A stretch of 64,000 bases of DNA from Burkholderiaceae bacterium (GCA_023954045.1 JAMLIR010000017.1:1-64000); one strand, 5' to 3'; positions 44,256-52,218 are shown, numbered from the stretch's first letter. Program-made: numbers and translations. The notes: generated by a model not told the origin, from the sequence alone.

Positions 44256-44283
44256 CCGCGCAAAGGCACGGCGCCGGTCAGCC
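44250..44283. terminator. Hairpin between the convergent ligase and aminotransferase genes
   Basis: Perfect eight-base arms GGCTGACC/GGTCAGCC, an inner GCGC/GCGC stem with one bulge, and the ligase stop codon within the left arm. It ends one base before the aminotransferase stop codon. It is symmetrical and so could end transcripts from both sides. No T run is present. Confidence 0.5.
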
Positions 44284-45414
44284 TCAGCCCAGCGAGTGGG
44301 CGAACGCCGTGTCGAGCAGCCGCACCGTCCGATCGACGTTCTGCAGCTTGTCCAGTCCGAACAGCCCGATGCGGAAGCTGCGGAAATCGGCCGGCTCGTC
44401 GCACTGCAACGGCACGCCGGCGGCGATCTGCAGGCCCTGCGCGAGCAGCTTGCGCCCGGTGTGGATCTCCGGGTCGTCGGTGTAGCCGACGACGACGCCG
44501 GGTGCGTCGAAGCCCGCCGCGGCGACGCTGCGCACGCCGCGGGCCGCCAGCATCGCGCGGACCCTGTCGCCGAGCTCCTGCTGCTCGGCGCGCGCGCGCT
44601 CGAAGCCGTAACGCTGCGTCTCCCGCATCGCGTCGCGCACGCGCACGAGCGCGTCGGTGGGCATCGTCGCGTGGTACGCGTGGCCGCCGCCCTCGTAGGT
44701 CTCCATGATCTGCAGCCACTTGCGCAGGTCGCAGGCGTAGCTGGTGCCGGTCGTGTGCTCGATGCGCTCGCGGGCGCGCTCGGCGAGCATCACCAGCGCG
44801 CAGCAGGCGGGACCGCTCCAGCCCTTCTGCGGCGCGCTGATCAGCACGTCGACGCCCAGCGCGGCCATGTCGACCCAGATCGCCCCTGAAGCGATGCAGT
44901 CGAGCACGAACATGCCGCCGACCGAGTGCACCGCTGCCGCCACTGCGCGCAGGTAGTCCTCGGGAAGGATCATTCCCGAGGCGGTCTCGACGTGCGGCGC
45001 GAACACCAGCTCGGGGCGCTCGCGCTCGATCGCCGCAACGACCTCGTCGATCGGCGGCGGCGCGAACGGCGCCTGGCGCCCCGGCTCGACGGGGCGCGCC
45101 ATCAGGACGATCGACGCCGACGGAATGCTCCCCATATCGAAGATCTGCGTCCAGCGGTAGCTGAACCAGCCGTTGCGGATCACCAGCACCTTGCGGCCGG
45201 TCGCGAACTGGCGCGCGACCGCCTCCATCCCGAAGGTGCCGCTTCCGGGCACGACGATCGCCGATCTCGCCCGGTAGGCGTCCTTCAGCACGGCGGCGAT
45301 GTCGCGCATCGCTTCCTGGAACCTGCGCGACATGTGGTTCAGCGTGCGGTCGGTGTAGACCACCGAGTACTCGAGCAGTCCGTCCGGGTCGACGTCGGGG
45401 CGCAGGCCGGGCAT
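44284..45414 (-). CDS. Class V aminotransferase (alanine-glyoxylate aminotransferase-like)
   Basis: A 376-residue pyridoxal-phosphate enzyme of fold type I, class V. The PLP lysine is Lys197 in SAPQKGWSG, and Asp172 in FVLDCIASGAIWVDM contacts the cofactor. HVETASGMI and VVPGSGTFGMEA are family motifs. Closest known activities are alanine/serine-glyoxylate aminotransferases, but the true substrate is unknown. It converges on the E1/lipoyl operon, so it is not part of that transcript. It is 46 bases downstream of DUF3501 and may be read together with that cassette. Confidence 0.82.
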   Translation of the reverse strand: MPGLRPDVDPDGLLEYSVVYTDRTLNHMSRRFQEAMRDIAAVLKDAYRARSAIVVPGSGTFGMEAVARQFATGRKVLVIRNGWFSYRWTQIFDMGSIPSASIVLMARPVEPGRQAPFAPPPIDEVVAAIERERPELVFAPHVETASGMILPEDYLRAVAAAVHSVGGMFVLDCIASGAIWVDMAALGVDVLISAPQKGWSGPACCALVMLAERARERIEHTTGTSYACDLRKWLQIMETYEGGGHAYHATMPTDALVRVRDAMRETQRYGFERARAEQQELGDRVRAMLAARGVRSVAAAGFDAPGVVVGYTDDPEIHTGRKLLAQGLQIAAGVPLQCDEPADFRSFRIGLFGLDKLQNVDRTVRLLDTAFAHSLG

Positions 45415-45460
45415 GAGGCGTTCCCTGGAAGAGGTCGGTCGTCGCGCCGCGGGCCGCCGG

Positions 45461-46075
45461 TCAGTGGAGGTCGGCGACCAGCGAGGCGCGCACCGCAGCC
45501 GGAAGCGGGCTCGCCTCGGCGCGGTAGTTCTCGTGATCGACGCCGACCGACAGCGCGGCGCCGCGCGCCAGCGCGGCGGCCATCTCGTCGGTCAGCTCGA
45601 ACCGGACGAAGTGTACCGCCGAAGTCTTCTCCTCGTTCTCGCGCTCGAGGTCCTCGTCGGCGATCGCGTAGACCTTCGTCTGGCCTTCGACCTGCACCCA
45701 GAGGCGGTCCTCGATGCCCTTGAGCCGGGCGAGCTCGCGGCGCCGAACCGCGACGTCCTCGTATTCGATCAGCATCGTCGCCTTGAAGTTGCGGCCGTCG
45801 GGGATCAGCGGGTTGTAGGCCTCGAGCTCGTGCTCGATGCCTTCCTCCTCGAAGATCTTCTCGATGCGCAGCATCTCCTGGATCTGGTAGCGCACCGTTT
45901 GCTCGTCCTCGAACAGCAGCGTCACGTGCTCGCCCAGCCGCACCTTGCGGTTCTGCTTGTGCTCGAGCACCTTGCGCCTGAACTCGGGCCGCGCCTTCGC
46001 GTAGGCCTCGAGCGTCATCAGCGATTCACGGGTCACTTTTCCCATTTTCGTCGTTTCCATCAAAAGCGTTTCCAT
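45461..46075 (-). CDS. DUF3501 family protein
   Basis: This protein of about 204 residues matches PF12007 (DUF3501): KVTRESLMTLEAYAKARPEFR, HKQNRKVRLGEHVTLLFEDE, TVRYQIQEMLRIEKIFEEEGI and NPLIPDGRNFKATMLIEYED. It is soluble and acidic and has no cysteine, so no metal cluster of its own. A second in-frame ATG at 46060 is equally possible as start. It follows the heterodisulfide-reductase-like gene by 19 bases. This pair and rubrerythrin are repeatedly found together in proteobacteria, but the function is not known. Confidence 0.85.
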   Translation of the reverse strand: METLLMETTKMGKVTRESLMTLEAYAKARPEFRRKVLEHKQNRKVRLGEHVTLLFEDEQTVRYQIQEMLRIEKIFEEEGIEHELEAYNPLIPDGRNFKATMLIEYEDVAVRRRELARLKGIEDRLWVQVEGQTKVYAIADEDLERENEEKTSAVHFVRFELTDEMAAALARGAALSVGVDHENYRAEASPLPAAVRASLVADLH

Positions 46076-46094
46076 CGAACCCCGGCTGTCCGAT

Positions 46095-47450
46095 TCACTC
46101 GAGCCCGTAGGCCATCCGCAGCAGCGTCAGCGGATGCGCCAGCTTGCCTTCGACCGATCGTCCGGCCTCGGTCATCCCCTGATCGATGTGGTGGCCGGCG
46201 AGCTGGCAGTCGGAGGCGATCCAGTTCGGCTCGCCGCCCGGGTGGTCGCCCATCTGCCGGAATACCGGCTTGCCGATCTTCATCGCGATCTCGTGGAACT
46301 CCTTCTTCACGCCCCAGGTGCCCGCGTGCCCCGAGCAGCGCTCGATCGTGTTCACGTTGGTGCCGGGCACCATCTGCAGCATCTCGCGCGTCTTCTGGCC
46401 GACGTTCTGCACCCGCAGGTGACAGGCGACGTGGTACGAGACGTTGCCCAACGGCGTGCCGAAGTCGGTCTTCAGCAGGCCGTCCTTCGCGCGCAGCACC
46501 AAGTACTCGAACGGGTCGAACATCGCCTCCTGGACGGCCTTCACGTCGGCGTCGTCGGGGTACATCATCGGCAGTTCCTGCTTGAACATCAGCGCGCACG
46601 ACGGGATCGGCGCCAGGATCGCGTAGCCGGCGCGCGCGAGCTTCGCCAGCGCCGGGATGTTCTTCTCCTTCAGCGCGGCGACCGATTCGAGGTCGCCGAG
46701 CTCGAGCTTGGGCATCCCGCAACAGGCTTCCTTCTCGGCGAGCGTCCAGGGGATCTCGTTGTGCTCCAGGACCTTGACGAGGTCGTGGCCGATCCCCGGC
46801 TCGTTGTAGTTCACGTAACAGGTTGCGTAGATCACCACCTTGCCCGGCGTGCGCTCGCCGTCGCGCACCGGATGCGCCTTCGAAGCCCCCGCATACGAGC
46901 GGAACTTGTCGCTGGTGAACGGCGGCAGCCAGGCGTTGCGGTGCACGCCCAGCGTGTTCTCGACGACCTTGCGCACCGTCTTGTTGTGGCTGAGCATGTT
47001 GACGGCCTGCACGACGACCGGGATTCCTGCGAGCGTCCCGTTGCGGTCGGTCGCCGACAGCTGCTTGTCGCGGAACTGCGTCGGCGTGCCCTGGCGGAAC
47101 TGGATCGCCTTGCCGCGCAGCATCAGGTGCGGGAAGTCGACGTTCCAGACGTGCGGCGGCACGTACGGGCACTTCGTCATGTAGCAGACGTCGCACAGGT
47201 AGCACTGGTCGACGACCTTCCAGTAGTCCTTGCGGTCGACGCCGTCGACTTCGCCGCTGGAGGACTCGTCGACCAGGTCGAACAGGGTCGGGAACGCGTT
47301 GCACAGGCTCAGGCAGCGCCTGCAGCCGTGGCAGATGTCGAAGACGCGCTCCATCTCGTCGAGCGCCTTCGTCTCGTCGAAGAACTCGGGGTTCCTCCAG
47401 TCGAGCGGGTGGCGGGTCGGGGCTTCGAGCGAACCTTCGCGTGCGGTCAT
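46095..47450 (-). CDS. Heterodisulfide reductase/GlpC-like iron-sulfur protein
   Basis: A 451-residue soluble iron-sulfur protein. Two [4Fe-4S] motifs are near the N terminus: Cys40, 43, 46, 50 (CHGCRRCLSLC) and Cys83, 86, 89, 94 (CYLCDVCYMTKCP). Two cysteine-rich CCG-type domains follow. The first ends in ACCGMPKLE; the second has CHLRVQN and CSGHAGTWG, where CSGHAG replaces the usual CCGxxG, so one cysteine of the normal motif is missing. It likely passes electrons to or from the rubrerythrin encoded upstream. It begins downstream of the terminator-like hairpin at 47508-47534. Confidence 0.85.
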   Translation of the reverse strand: MTAREGSLEAPTRHPLDWRNPEFFDETKALDEMERVFDICHGCRRCLSLCNAFPTLFDLVDESSSGEVDGVDRKDYWKVVDQCYLCDVCYMTKCPYVPPHVWNVDFPHLMLRGKAIQFRQGTPTQFRDKQLSATDRNGTLAGIPVVVQAVNMLSHNKTVRKVVENTLGVHRNAWLPPFTSDKFRSYAGASKAHPVRDGERTPGKVVIYATCYVNYNEPGIGHDLVKVLEHNEIPWTLAEKEACCGMPKLELGDLESVAALKEKNIPALAKLARAGYAILAPIPSCALMFKQELPMMYPDDADVKAVQEAMFDPFEYLVLRAKDGLLKTDFGTPLGNVSYHVACHLRVQNVGQKTREMLQMVPGTNVNTIERCSGHAGTWGVKKEFHEIAMKIGKPVFRQMGDHPGGEPNWIASDCQLAGHHIDQGMTEAGRSVEGKLAHPLTLLRMAYGLE

Positions 47451-47507
47451 CTTCGTTCTCGGCTCAGCGGGGGGCAGCGGCGCGGCGCGCGGCGTGCCCG
47501 CAGGGAA

Positions 47508-47534
47508 TGAAAAGGGGAGCCCTGGAGCTCCCCT
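47508..47534 (-). terminator. Terminator after rubrerythrin
   Basis: On the minus strand AGGGGAGC/GCTCCCCT form perfect eight-base arms around a six-base loop, followed by TTTTC. It lies between rubrerythrin and the iron-sulfur gene. It should lower read-through, so rubrerythrin would be expressed more than the two genes behind it. Confidence 0.75.
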
Positions 47535-47588
47535 CGCGCGCTTCGCGGGCCGGGACCGGCCGGTTTCCCGGGCGCCCGGCCCGTTCGG

Positions 47589-48008
47589 TCAGGACAGCGA
47601 CTCGAGGGCCTTCGCGAACTTGTTCGCGTGCGAGCGCTCGGCCTTGGCCAGCGTCTCGAACCAGTCGGCGATCTCGTCGAAACCTTCGTCGCGGGCAGCC
47701 TTGGCCATGCCCGGGTACATGTCGGTGTACTCGTGCGTCTCGCCGGCGACGGCGGACTTCAGGTTGGCCTGCGAGCTGCCGATCGGCAGGTCGGTGGCCG
47801 GATCGCCGACTTCGGCCAGATAGTCGAGGTGGCCATGCGCGTGGCCGGTCTCGCCTTCGGCGGTCGAGCGGAACAGCGCGGCGACTTCCGGCTGGCCTTC
47901 GACGTCGGCCTTGTTTGCAAAGTACAGGTAGCGGCGGTTCGCCTGGCTCTCGCCCGCAAACGCGTCCTTCAGGTTCTGGTGGGTCTTCGTGCCTTTCAGG
48001 CTGGGCAT
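47589..48008 (-). CDS. Rubrerythrin-type di-iron protein without rubredoxin domain
   Basis: A 139-residue four-helix di-iron protein. Ligand motifs are Glu20 (AGESQANRRY), Glu53/His56 (EGETGHAH), Glu90 (AGETHEY) and Glu124/His127 (ERSHA). The usual C-terminal rubredoxin domain is absent, so it must get electrons from another protein, perhaps the neighbouring iron-sulfur protein. Rubrerythrins reduce hydrogen peroxide. AGGAGA precedes the ATG. A dyad upstream (48095-48114) overlaps its likely -35. Confidence 0.88.
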   Translation of the reverse strand: MPSLKGTKTHQNLKDAFAGESQANRRYLYFANKADVEGQPEVAALFRSTAEGETGHAHGHLDYLAEVGDPATDLPIGSSQANLKSAVAGETHEYTDMYPGMAKAARDEGFDEIADWFETLAKAERSHANKFAKALESLS

Positions 48009-48078
48009 GGAAGTCTCCTGTTCGATGGGGTTGGTCGGAGGATGCTCTCGGCTGCGCTGGCGGCGGCCGGCCCGAGCG

Positions 48079-48114
48079 AATGTATCAACGTCCGATTGGA
48101 AACTCCAATTGGAG
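48079..48114 (-). promoter_or_regulatory. Candidate rubrerythrin promoter with overlapping dyads
   Basis: On the minus strand TTGGAG (48108-48103) and extended -10 TACATT (48084-48079) are 18 bases apart. On the plus strand the region reads ATTGGA-AAC-TCCAAT (48095-48109, perfect dyad) and CTCCAATTGGAG (48103-48114, perfect palindrome), i.e. three half-sites. They cover the -35, so repression is likely. I cannot assign the regulator. Confidence 0.5.
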
Positions 48115-48140
48115 ATTCAAATGCGATTGATTGTCTTGGG

Positions 48141-49547
48141 CTATCGGCGGGTCCCGGACCCGGCGTCCAAGATGCCCCCGTAATCCGGCAGGGTCAAGCT
48201 CGCCGCGAGCCCGCCGTCCGGCGCATTGACCAGGCGCAAGCTTCCGCCGTAGCGGCGCGCGAGGCGCTCGACGATCGCGAGGCCGAGCCCGGAACCGCCG
48301 CGTTCGCTGCGCGCGCTGTCGAGCCGGGCGAACGGCTGCAGTAGCCGGTCGAGGTCGGCGGCCGGGACGCCCGGGCCGTGATCGCGCACCTCGATCGCGA
48401 GGCCGCCGGACGTGCGCCGCGCGCGCAACTCGACGCGGGCCGGGACGTCGGCCGACACCCGGCCGTAGCGGATCGAGTTGTCGATCAGGTTGCCGACGGC
48501 CCGCTGCAGGTCGGTCGGATCGCCGATCCAGTGTGGGGCCTCACCCCCGTCGATCGCCAGCGCGAGGTCGCCGGCCTCGACGGCCGAGCGGTAGGCGTGG
48601 TCGACGCCGGCGAGCACCGCCGCGACGTCGACGCGCTCGGCGCGCGGCGGCTCGGCGATCCGCGCGTACTGGACGAACTGCCCGACGATGCGGTCGATCC
48701 GCTCGATGTCCTCGGCCATCGAGGCGCGCTGCTCGGGCGGGAGCTCGGCCAGTTCGATCTCCATGCGCAGCCGGGCGAGCGGACTGCGGATGTCGTGCGA
48801 GATGCCCGCCAGCGCGAGCGAGCGGTCCGCGTCGAGCCGCGCGAGGTCGCGCGCCAGTCGGTTGAAGCGGCGATTGAGCGCGGCGATCTCGGTCGGGCCC
48901 TGGTCGGCCAGAGGCTGCGGCGCCTCGCCCCGGCTCAGCCGCGCGATCGCGCGGCTCAGGTCGGCGAGCGGCCGGTTCACCAGCCGGGAGATCAGCAGCG
49001 CGCCGAGCAGCGACAGGCTCGCCGCGATCAGGCCGAGCACGCCGAGCCCCGGGCCGAACTGGCGCTCGACGCGCGCGCGCGGCAGGATCAGCCAGTAGTC
49101 GTCGCCGTCGATCTCGAAGCTGATCCAGACCCCGTCGGCGTCGTTGACGCGGCCGGCGACCCGCGTGCCCGCGCCGAGCAACTGGCGCAGCCGCGGTTGC
49201 AGTGCGCGCAGCCTGGGGCCGGTGGCGCTGTCGTCGATGCGGTCCTCGGGCTCCTTCGGCAGGACGCGCACCTCCTCCTCGTGGGCGAGCTGGTCGAGCA
49301 GGTCGAGCCGCCGGTCGGGCTCGGCGCTGACCAGCGCCGAGCGGGTGAGGTTGACGACGGAGGCGACCTCCCAGGCCAGCCGCTGCTCGGGCGGCGCGCG
49401 GTCGAGCAGCCCCGCGATGCCCAGCGTCGCACCCAGGCTGATTCCGATCAGCAGCGCGAGCAGCAGGAAGGTGCGCCAGAACAGGCTGATGCGCTGCCCC
49501 GACGCGGGGGCGCGCGCGGCGGCCCGGTCGGGCGCGGGCCGGCTCAT
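48141..49547 (-). CDS. EnvZ-like sensor histidine kinase
   Basis: A 468-residue inner-membrane sensor kinase. Transmembrane segments lie at about 25-47 and 168-190 around a periplasmic domain of about 120 residues. A HAMP domain follows (SRLVNRPLADLSRAIARLS). The phosphorylated His251 is in GISHDIRSPLARLRME. The ATPase has NLIDNSIRYG, DHGPGVP and GGSGLGLAI. Its start overlaps the stop codon of the response regulator (ATGA). It resembles EnvZ, but the signal is unknown. Confidence 0.92.
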   Translation of the reverse strand: MSRPAPDRAAARAPASGQRISLFWRTFLLLALLIGISLGATLGIAGLLDRAPPEQRLAWEVASVVNLTRSALVSAEPDRRLDLLDQLAHEEEVRVLPKEPEDRIDDSATGPRLRALQPRLRQLLGAGTRVAGRVNDADGVWISFEIDGDDYWLILPRARVERQFGPGLGVLGLIAASLSLLGALLISRLVNRPLADLSRAIARLSRGEAPQPLADQGPTEIAALNRRFNRLARDLARLDADRSLALAGISHDIRSPLARLRMEIELAELPPEQRASMAEDIERIDRIVGQFVQYARIAEPPRAERVDVAAVLAGVDHAYRSAVEAGDLALAIDGGEAPHWIGDPTDLQRAVGNLIDNSIRYGRVSADVPARVELRARRTSGGLAIEVRDHGPGVPAADLDRLLQPFARLDSARSERGGSGLGLAIVERLARRYGGSLRLVNAPDGGLAASLTLPDYGGILDAGSGTRR

Positions 49548-50263
49548 GCGCCGTCCGGAACGAACACGTAGCCGACGCCCCAGACGGTCTGGATGTAGCG
49601 GGGTTGTTGCGGATCGGCCTCGATCAGCTTGCGAAGCCGTGAAACCTGCACGTCCAGGCTCCGGTCGTAGGCGCCGTATTCGCGGCCCCGGGCCAGCGTC
49701 ATCAGCTTCTCGCGCGACAGCGGCGCGCGCGGATGCTGCACCAGCACCTTGAGCACCGAGAACTCGCCGGTGGTGAGCGGCACCGGCTCGCCGTCGCGGC
49801 TGAACGCGCGCGTCGCGAGGTCGAGCCGGAACGGCCCGAAGCGCACCTCGATCGGTTCGGTCGACGGCGCGCCCGGAAGTTCGGCCGGCGGCTTGCGACG
49901 AAGCACCGCGTGGATCCGCGCGAGCAGTTCGCGCGGGTTGAACGGCTTGGGCAGATAGTCGTCGGCGCCGACCTCGAGGCCGATGATCCGGTCGACGTCG
50001 TCGCCCTTGGCGGTGAGCATGACGATCGGCGTGCGGTCGTTCGCGCCCCGCAGGCGCCGAACGATCGACAGGCCGTCCTCGCCTGGCAGCATCAGGTCGA
50101 GCACGATGAGGTCGAAGTGTTCGCGCAGCATCAGCCGGTTCATCGACGGCGCATCCTGCGCGAGGCTGACCTCGAACTGGTTCTCGCTCAGGTATCGGCG
50201 CAGCAGTTCGCGCAGTTTCGGATCGTCGTCGACGACCAGCAGCTTGCGGGCGGCTTGGCTCAT
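49544..50263 (-). CDS. ompR: OmpR-family response regulator
   Basis: A 239-residue regulator with a receiver domain (Asp12, Asp13, phosphorylated Asp56 in DLIVLDLMLP, Lys106 in DDYLPKPF) and a winged-helix DNA-binding domain (LTTGEFSVLKVLVQHPRAPL, RSLDVQVSRLRKLIE). The start at 50263 (MSQAARKLLVVDDD) is chosen over a longer reading. Sequence around the receiver domain is close to OmpR. A likely target is the divergent small exported gene at 50406; no OmpR boxes were identified with confidence in the 142-base gap. Confidence 0.9.
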   Translation of the reverse strand: MSQAARKLLVVDDDPKLRELLRRYLSENQFEVSLAQDAPSMNRLMLREHFDLIVLDLMLPGEDGLSIVRRLRGANDRTPIVMLTAKGDDVDRIIGLEVGADDYLPKPFNPRELLARIHAVLRRKPPAELPGAPSTEPIEVRFGPFRLDLATRAFSRDGEPVPLTTGEFSVLKVLVQHPRAPLSREKLMTLARGREYGAYDRSLDVQVSRLRKLIEADPQQPRYIQTVWGVGYVFVPDGA

Positions 50264-50393
50264 GGCTGGAATGATAGCCGCCGAACCGGGGGCAGGGTGC
50301 GGCGCGCGGCGCACCCGAAACGTCCGCTGCGACGCCGTTACCCGCTGTTACACGGTTTACCCGCCGAGGGCTGCGCGCGGCCCTCGCGCTGTC

Positions 50394-50399
50394 TAGAAT
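50394..50399 (+). promoter_or_regulatory. Candidate -10 element of the small exported protein gene
   Basis: TAGAAT six bases before the ATG at 50406. Transcription would begin on the start codon, giving a leaderless mRNA. No -35 is clear. Confidence 0.45.
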
Positions 50400-50405
50400 G
50401 CCCGC

Positions 50406-50762
50406 ATGGTCGATGACGAACTCGAATCGGGCGAACCGGGTGCGACGGCGCGGCGCGCTGCCAAACCGGCGCGCCCGTCCTCGCCGGCGCGGCGCCGGAT
50501 CGGCAGGGCGCTCGCGGCGGCCGCGCTCGCGCTGGCGGCCGGCGGCGCGCTCGCACAGCCGTTCTTCGCGGGCCGCATGAGCCCCGACGAGCGCGAACGG
50601 TTCCGCCGCGAGTTGCGCCAGCAGCAGGAACAGGGTCGGCGCGGTGCCGACCCCGGATGGCGCCGCGAGCGCATGTCGCCCAGCGAGCGCGACCAGTTGC
50701 GCCAGCAGCTGCGCGACGCCCGACCCGACGACCGCCGCGGCCGCGGCAGGCGGCGCGACTGA
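50406..50762 (+). CDS. Small exported Arg-rich protein, function unknown
   Basis: A 118-residue protein. A 30-residue polar N-terminal stretch comes before a hydrophobic segment (about 33-49, ending ALA) that should be a signal peptide. The mature part is almost all charged and contains two copies of the motif MSPxER-x2-(F/L)RxxLR: MSPDERERFRRELR and MSPSERDQLRQQLR. It looks like the short helical repeats of Spy/CpxP-like periplasmic proteins, but is smaller. It is divergent from the OmpR/EnvZ system, which may control it. Confidence 0.7.
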   Translation: MVDDELESGEPGATARRAAKPARPSSPARRRIGRALAAAALALAAGGALAQPFFAGRMSPDERERFRRELRQQQEQGRRGADPGWRRERMSPSERDQLRQQLRDARPDDRRGRGRRRD

Positions 50763-50820
50763 TCCCGCGCCGGGCGTCCCGTCCGGCATGGGGCCCGGCG
50801 GCGAGCCGGCCCGCCGGGGA

Positions 50821-50826
50821 TAGAAT
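50821..50826 (+). promoter_or_regulatory. tsaB: Candidate -10 element of tsaB
   Basis: TAGAAT six bases before the GTG at 50833, where the transcript would be leaderless. If the later GTG at 50896 is used instead, the leader is about 63 bases. Confidence 0.45.
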
Positions 50827-50832
50827 CGGCGC

Positions 50833-51702
50833 GTGAGTTCCCCGCTTTCCGATCGCCCGGGTTCCGGGCCCGGCACCGCCGCTCCGGGCGAGCGTGTGCG
50901 CATTCTCGCGCTGGCGACCTCCGGCGACTGGTGCTCGGTTGCGCTGCATCGTCACGAGGCGGGCGTCGACGAGAGCGAGTGCCTGTCCGAGCGGCTCGGG
51001 TCGGGGCAGTCCGAGCGCGTCCTGGCGATGATCCGCGAGCTCTGCGCGAGCGCGTCGCTGCCGCTTGGGGAACTCGACGCGATCGCCTTCGACGCAGGGC
51101 CGGGATCGTTCACCGGCCTCAGGGTCGCGTGCGCGGTCGCGCAGGGACTCGGTTTCGCGCTCGGGCGCCCGTTGCTGCCGGTCGATTCGCTCGCAGTGCT
51201 CGCCTGGCAGCGCCTTCGCGCCAGCGGCCGCGCCGCGGGCGACGTGCTGGTCGCGACCGACGCCCGGATGGAGGAGGTCTACGTGGGGCTGTACCGGTTG
51301 CGCCTCGACGACGAGGCGCAGTCGATCAGCGCGCTGGTCGAGCCGCGCCTCGTCGCGCGCGCCGGCTTCCTGCCCGGCCTGGCCGCGCTCTGGCCGACGG
51401 ACGGTGACGCGGCGCCGCAGCCCGCGCAGGTGTTGCCCGGCGGGAACGCCTGGCGGGCGCTCGGCCTCATCGACGAGTGGGCGGCCCACCACGGACTCGC
51501 GCCGGCGCCGATCGCGCCGGGCGCCGACGAGGCCTTCGTCCGCGCCGACGCGCTGGCCGAAATCGCGCTGCGCCACTGGCGCGCCGGGATGGCGATCGAC
51601 GCCGCGGAAGCGGCGCCGCGCTACGTGCGCGACAAGGTGGCTCTGGATCGCGCCGAGCAGCGCGCGCTGCGTGCGCGCCGCGCCGAGCGCGCGGATGCCT
51701 GA
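50833..51702 (+). CDS. tsaB: tRNA threonylcarbamoyladenosine synthesis protein TsaB
   Basis: A 289-residue protein of the ASKHA fold that works with TsaD and TsaE in making t6A of tRNA. GPGSFTGLRV is the conserved motif, ILALATSG begins the fold, and ATDARMEEVYVGLY follows. From 50833 the protein carries about 21 extra residues; an in-frame GTG at 50896 gives the usual beginning MRILALATS and is a real alternative start. It is the first gene of tsaB-rimI-udg. Confidence 0.9.
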   Translation: MSSPLSDRPGSGPGTAAPGERVRILALATSGDWCSVALHRHEAGVDESECLSERLGSGQSERVLAMIRELCASASLPLGELDAIAFDAGPGSFTGLRVACAVAQGLGFALGRPLLPVDSLAVLAWQRLRASGRAAGDVLVATDARMEEVYVGLYRLRLDDEAQSISALVEPRLVARAGFLPGLAALWPTDGDAAPQPAQVLPGGNAWRALGLIDEWAAHHGLAPAPIAPGADEAFVRADALAEIALRHWRAGMAIDAAEAAPRYVRDKVALDRAEQRALRARRAERADA

Positions 51703-51717
51703 GCCGGTGCTGCGTCG

Positions 51718-52218
51718 ATGAGCGCGCTGCCGACGCCGGTTGCGCCGCGCCCGGCGCTGCGCGCTCGCCCGATGCGCGCCGACGACCTGGACGCCGTCAC
51801 CGCGATCGAGAACGCCATCTATCCGTTCCCGTGGACGCGCGGCAACTTCGCGGACTCGCTGAAGGCGGGGTACGACGCCTGGGTTTTCGAGAGCGCCGAG
51901 GCTCCGGCGCGGGAACTGCTCGGCTACGCCGTCGTGATGTGGATTCCCGACGAGGTGCACCTGCTCAACCTCAGCGTCGCGGGCGCGTGGCAGCGACGCG
52001 GCGTCGGCCGCGCGATGCTCGAGTGGCTGATGCGCGACGCGGCGCGGCGTGGCGCCCGCGCGATGATGCTCGAGGTGCGGCCGTCGAACGAACCCGCGAT
52101 CGTGCTCTATCGCAGCGCCGGCTTCGGGCAGATCGGCTTGCGCAAGCGCTACTACCCGGCGCCGGACGGAGGGCGCGAGGACGCACGGGTGCTGCTCAGG
52201 AGACTCGCCGTTGAATGA
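51718..52218 (+). CDS. rimI: Ribosomal protein alanine N-acetyltransferase RimI
   Basis: A 166-residue GNAT acetyltransferase that acetylates the N-terminal alanine of ribosomal protein S18. IENAIYPFPWTRGNFADSL is the RimI substrate region, HLLNLSVAGAWQRRGVGRAML is the acetyl-CoA motif A (RRGVGRA), and EVRPSNEPAIVLYRSAGF is motif B. It begins 15 bases after tsaB. Its 3' end overlaps the next gene by eight bases. Confidence 0.92.
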   Translation: MSALPTPVAPRPALRARPMRADDLDAVTAIENAIYPFPWTRGNFADSLKAGYDAWVFESAEAPARELLGYAVVMWIPDEVHLLNLSVAGAWQRRGVGRAMLEWLMRDAARRGARAMMLEVRPSNEPAIVLYRSAGFGQIGLRKRYYPAPDGGREDARVLLRRLAVE

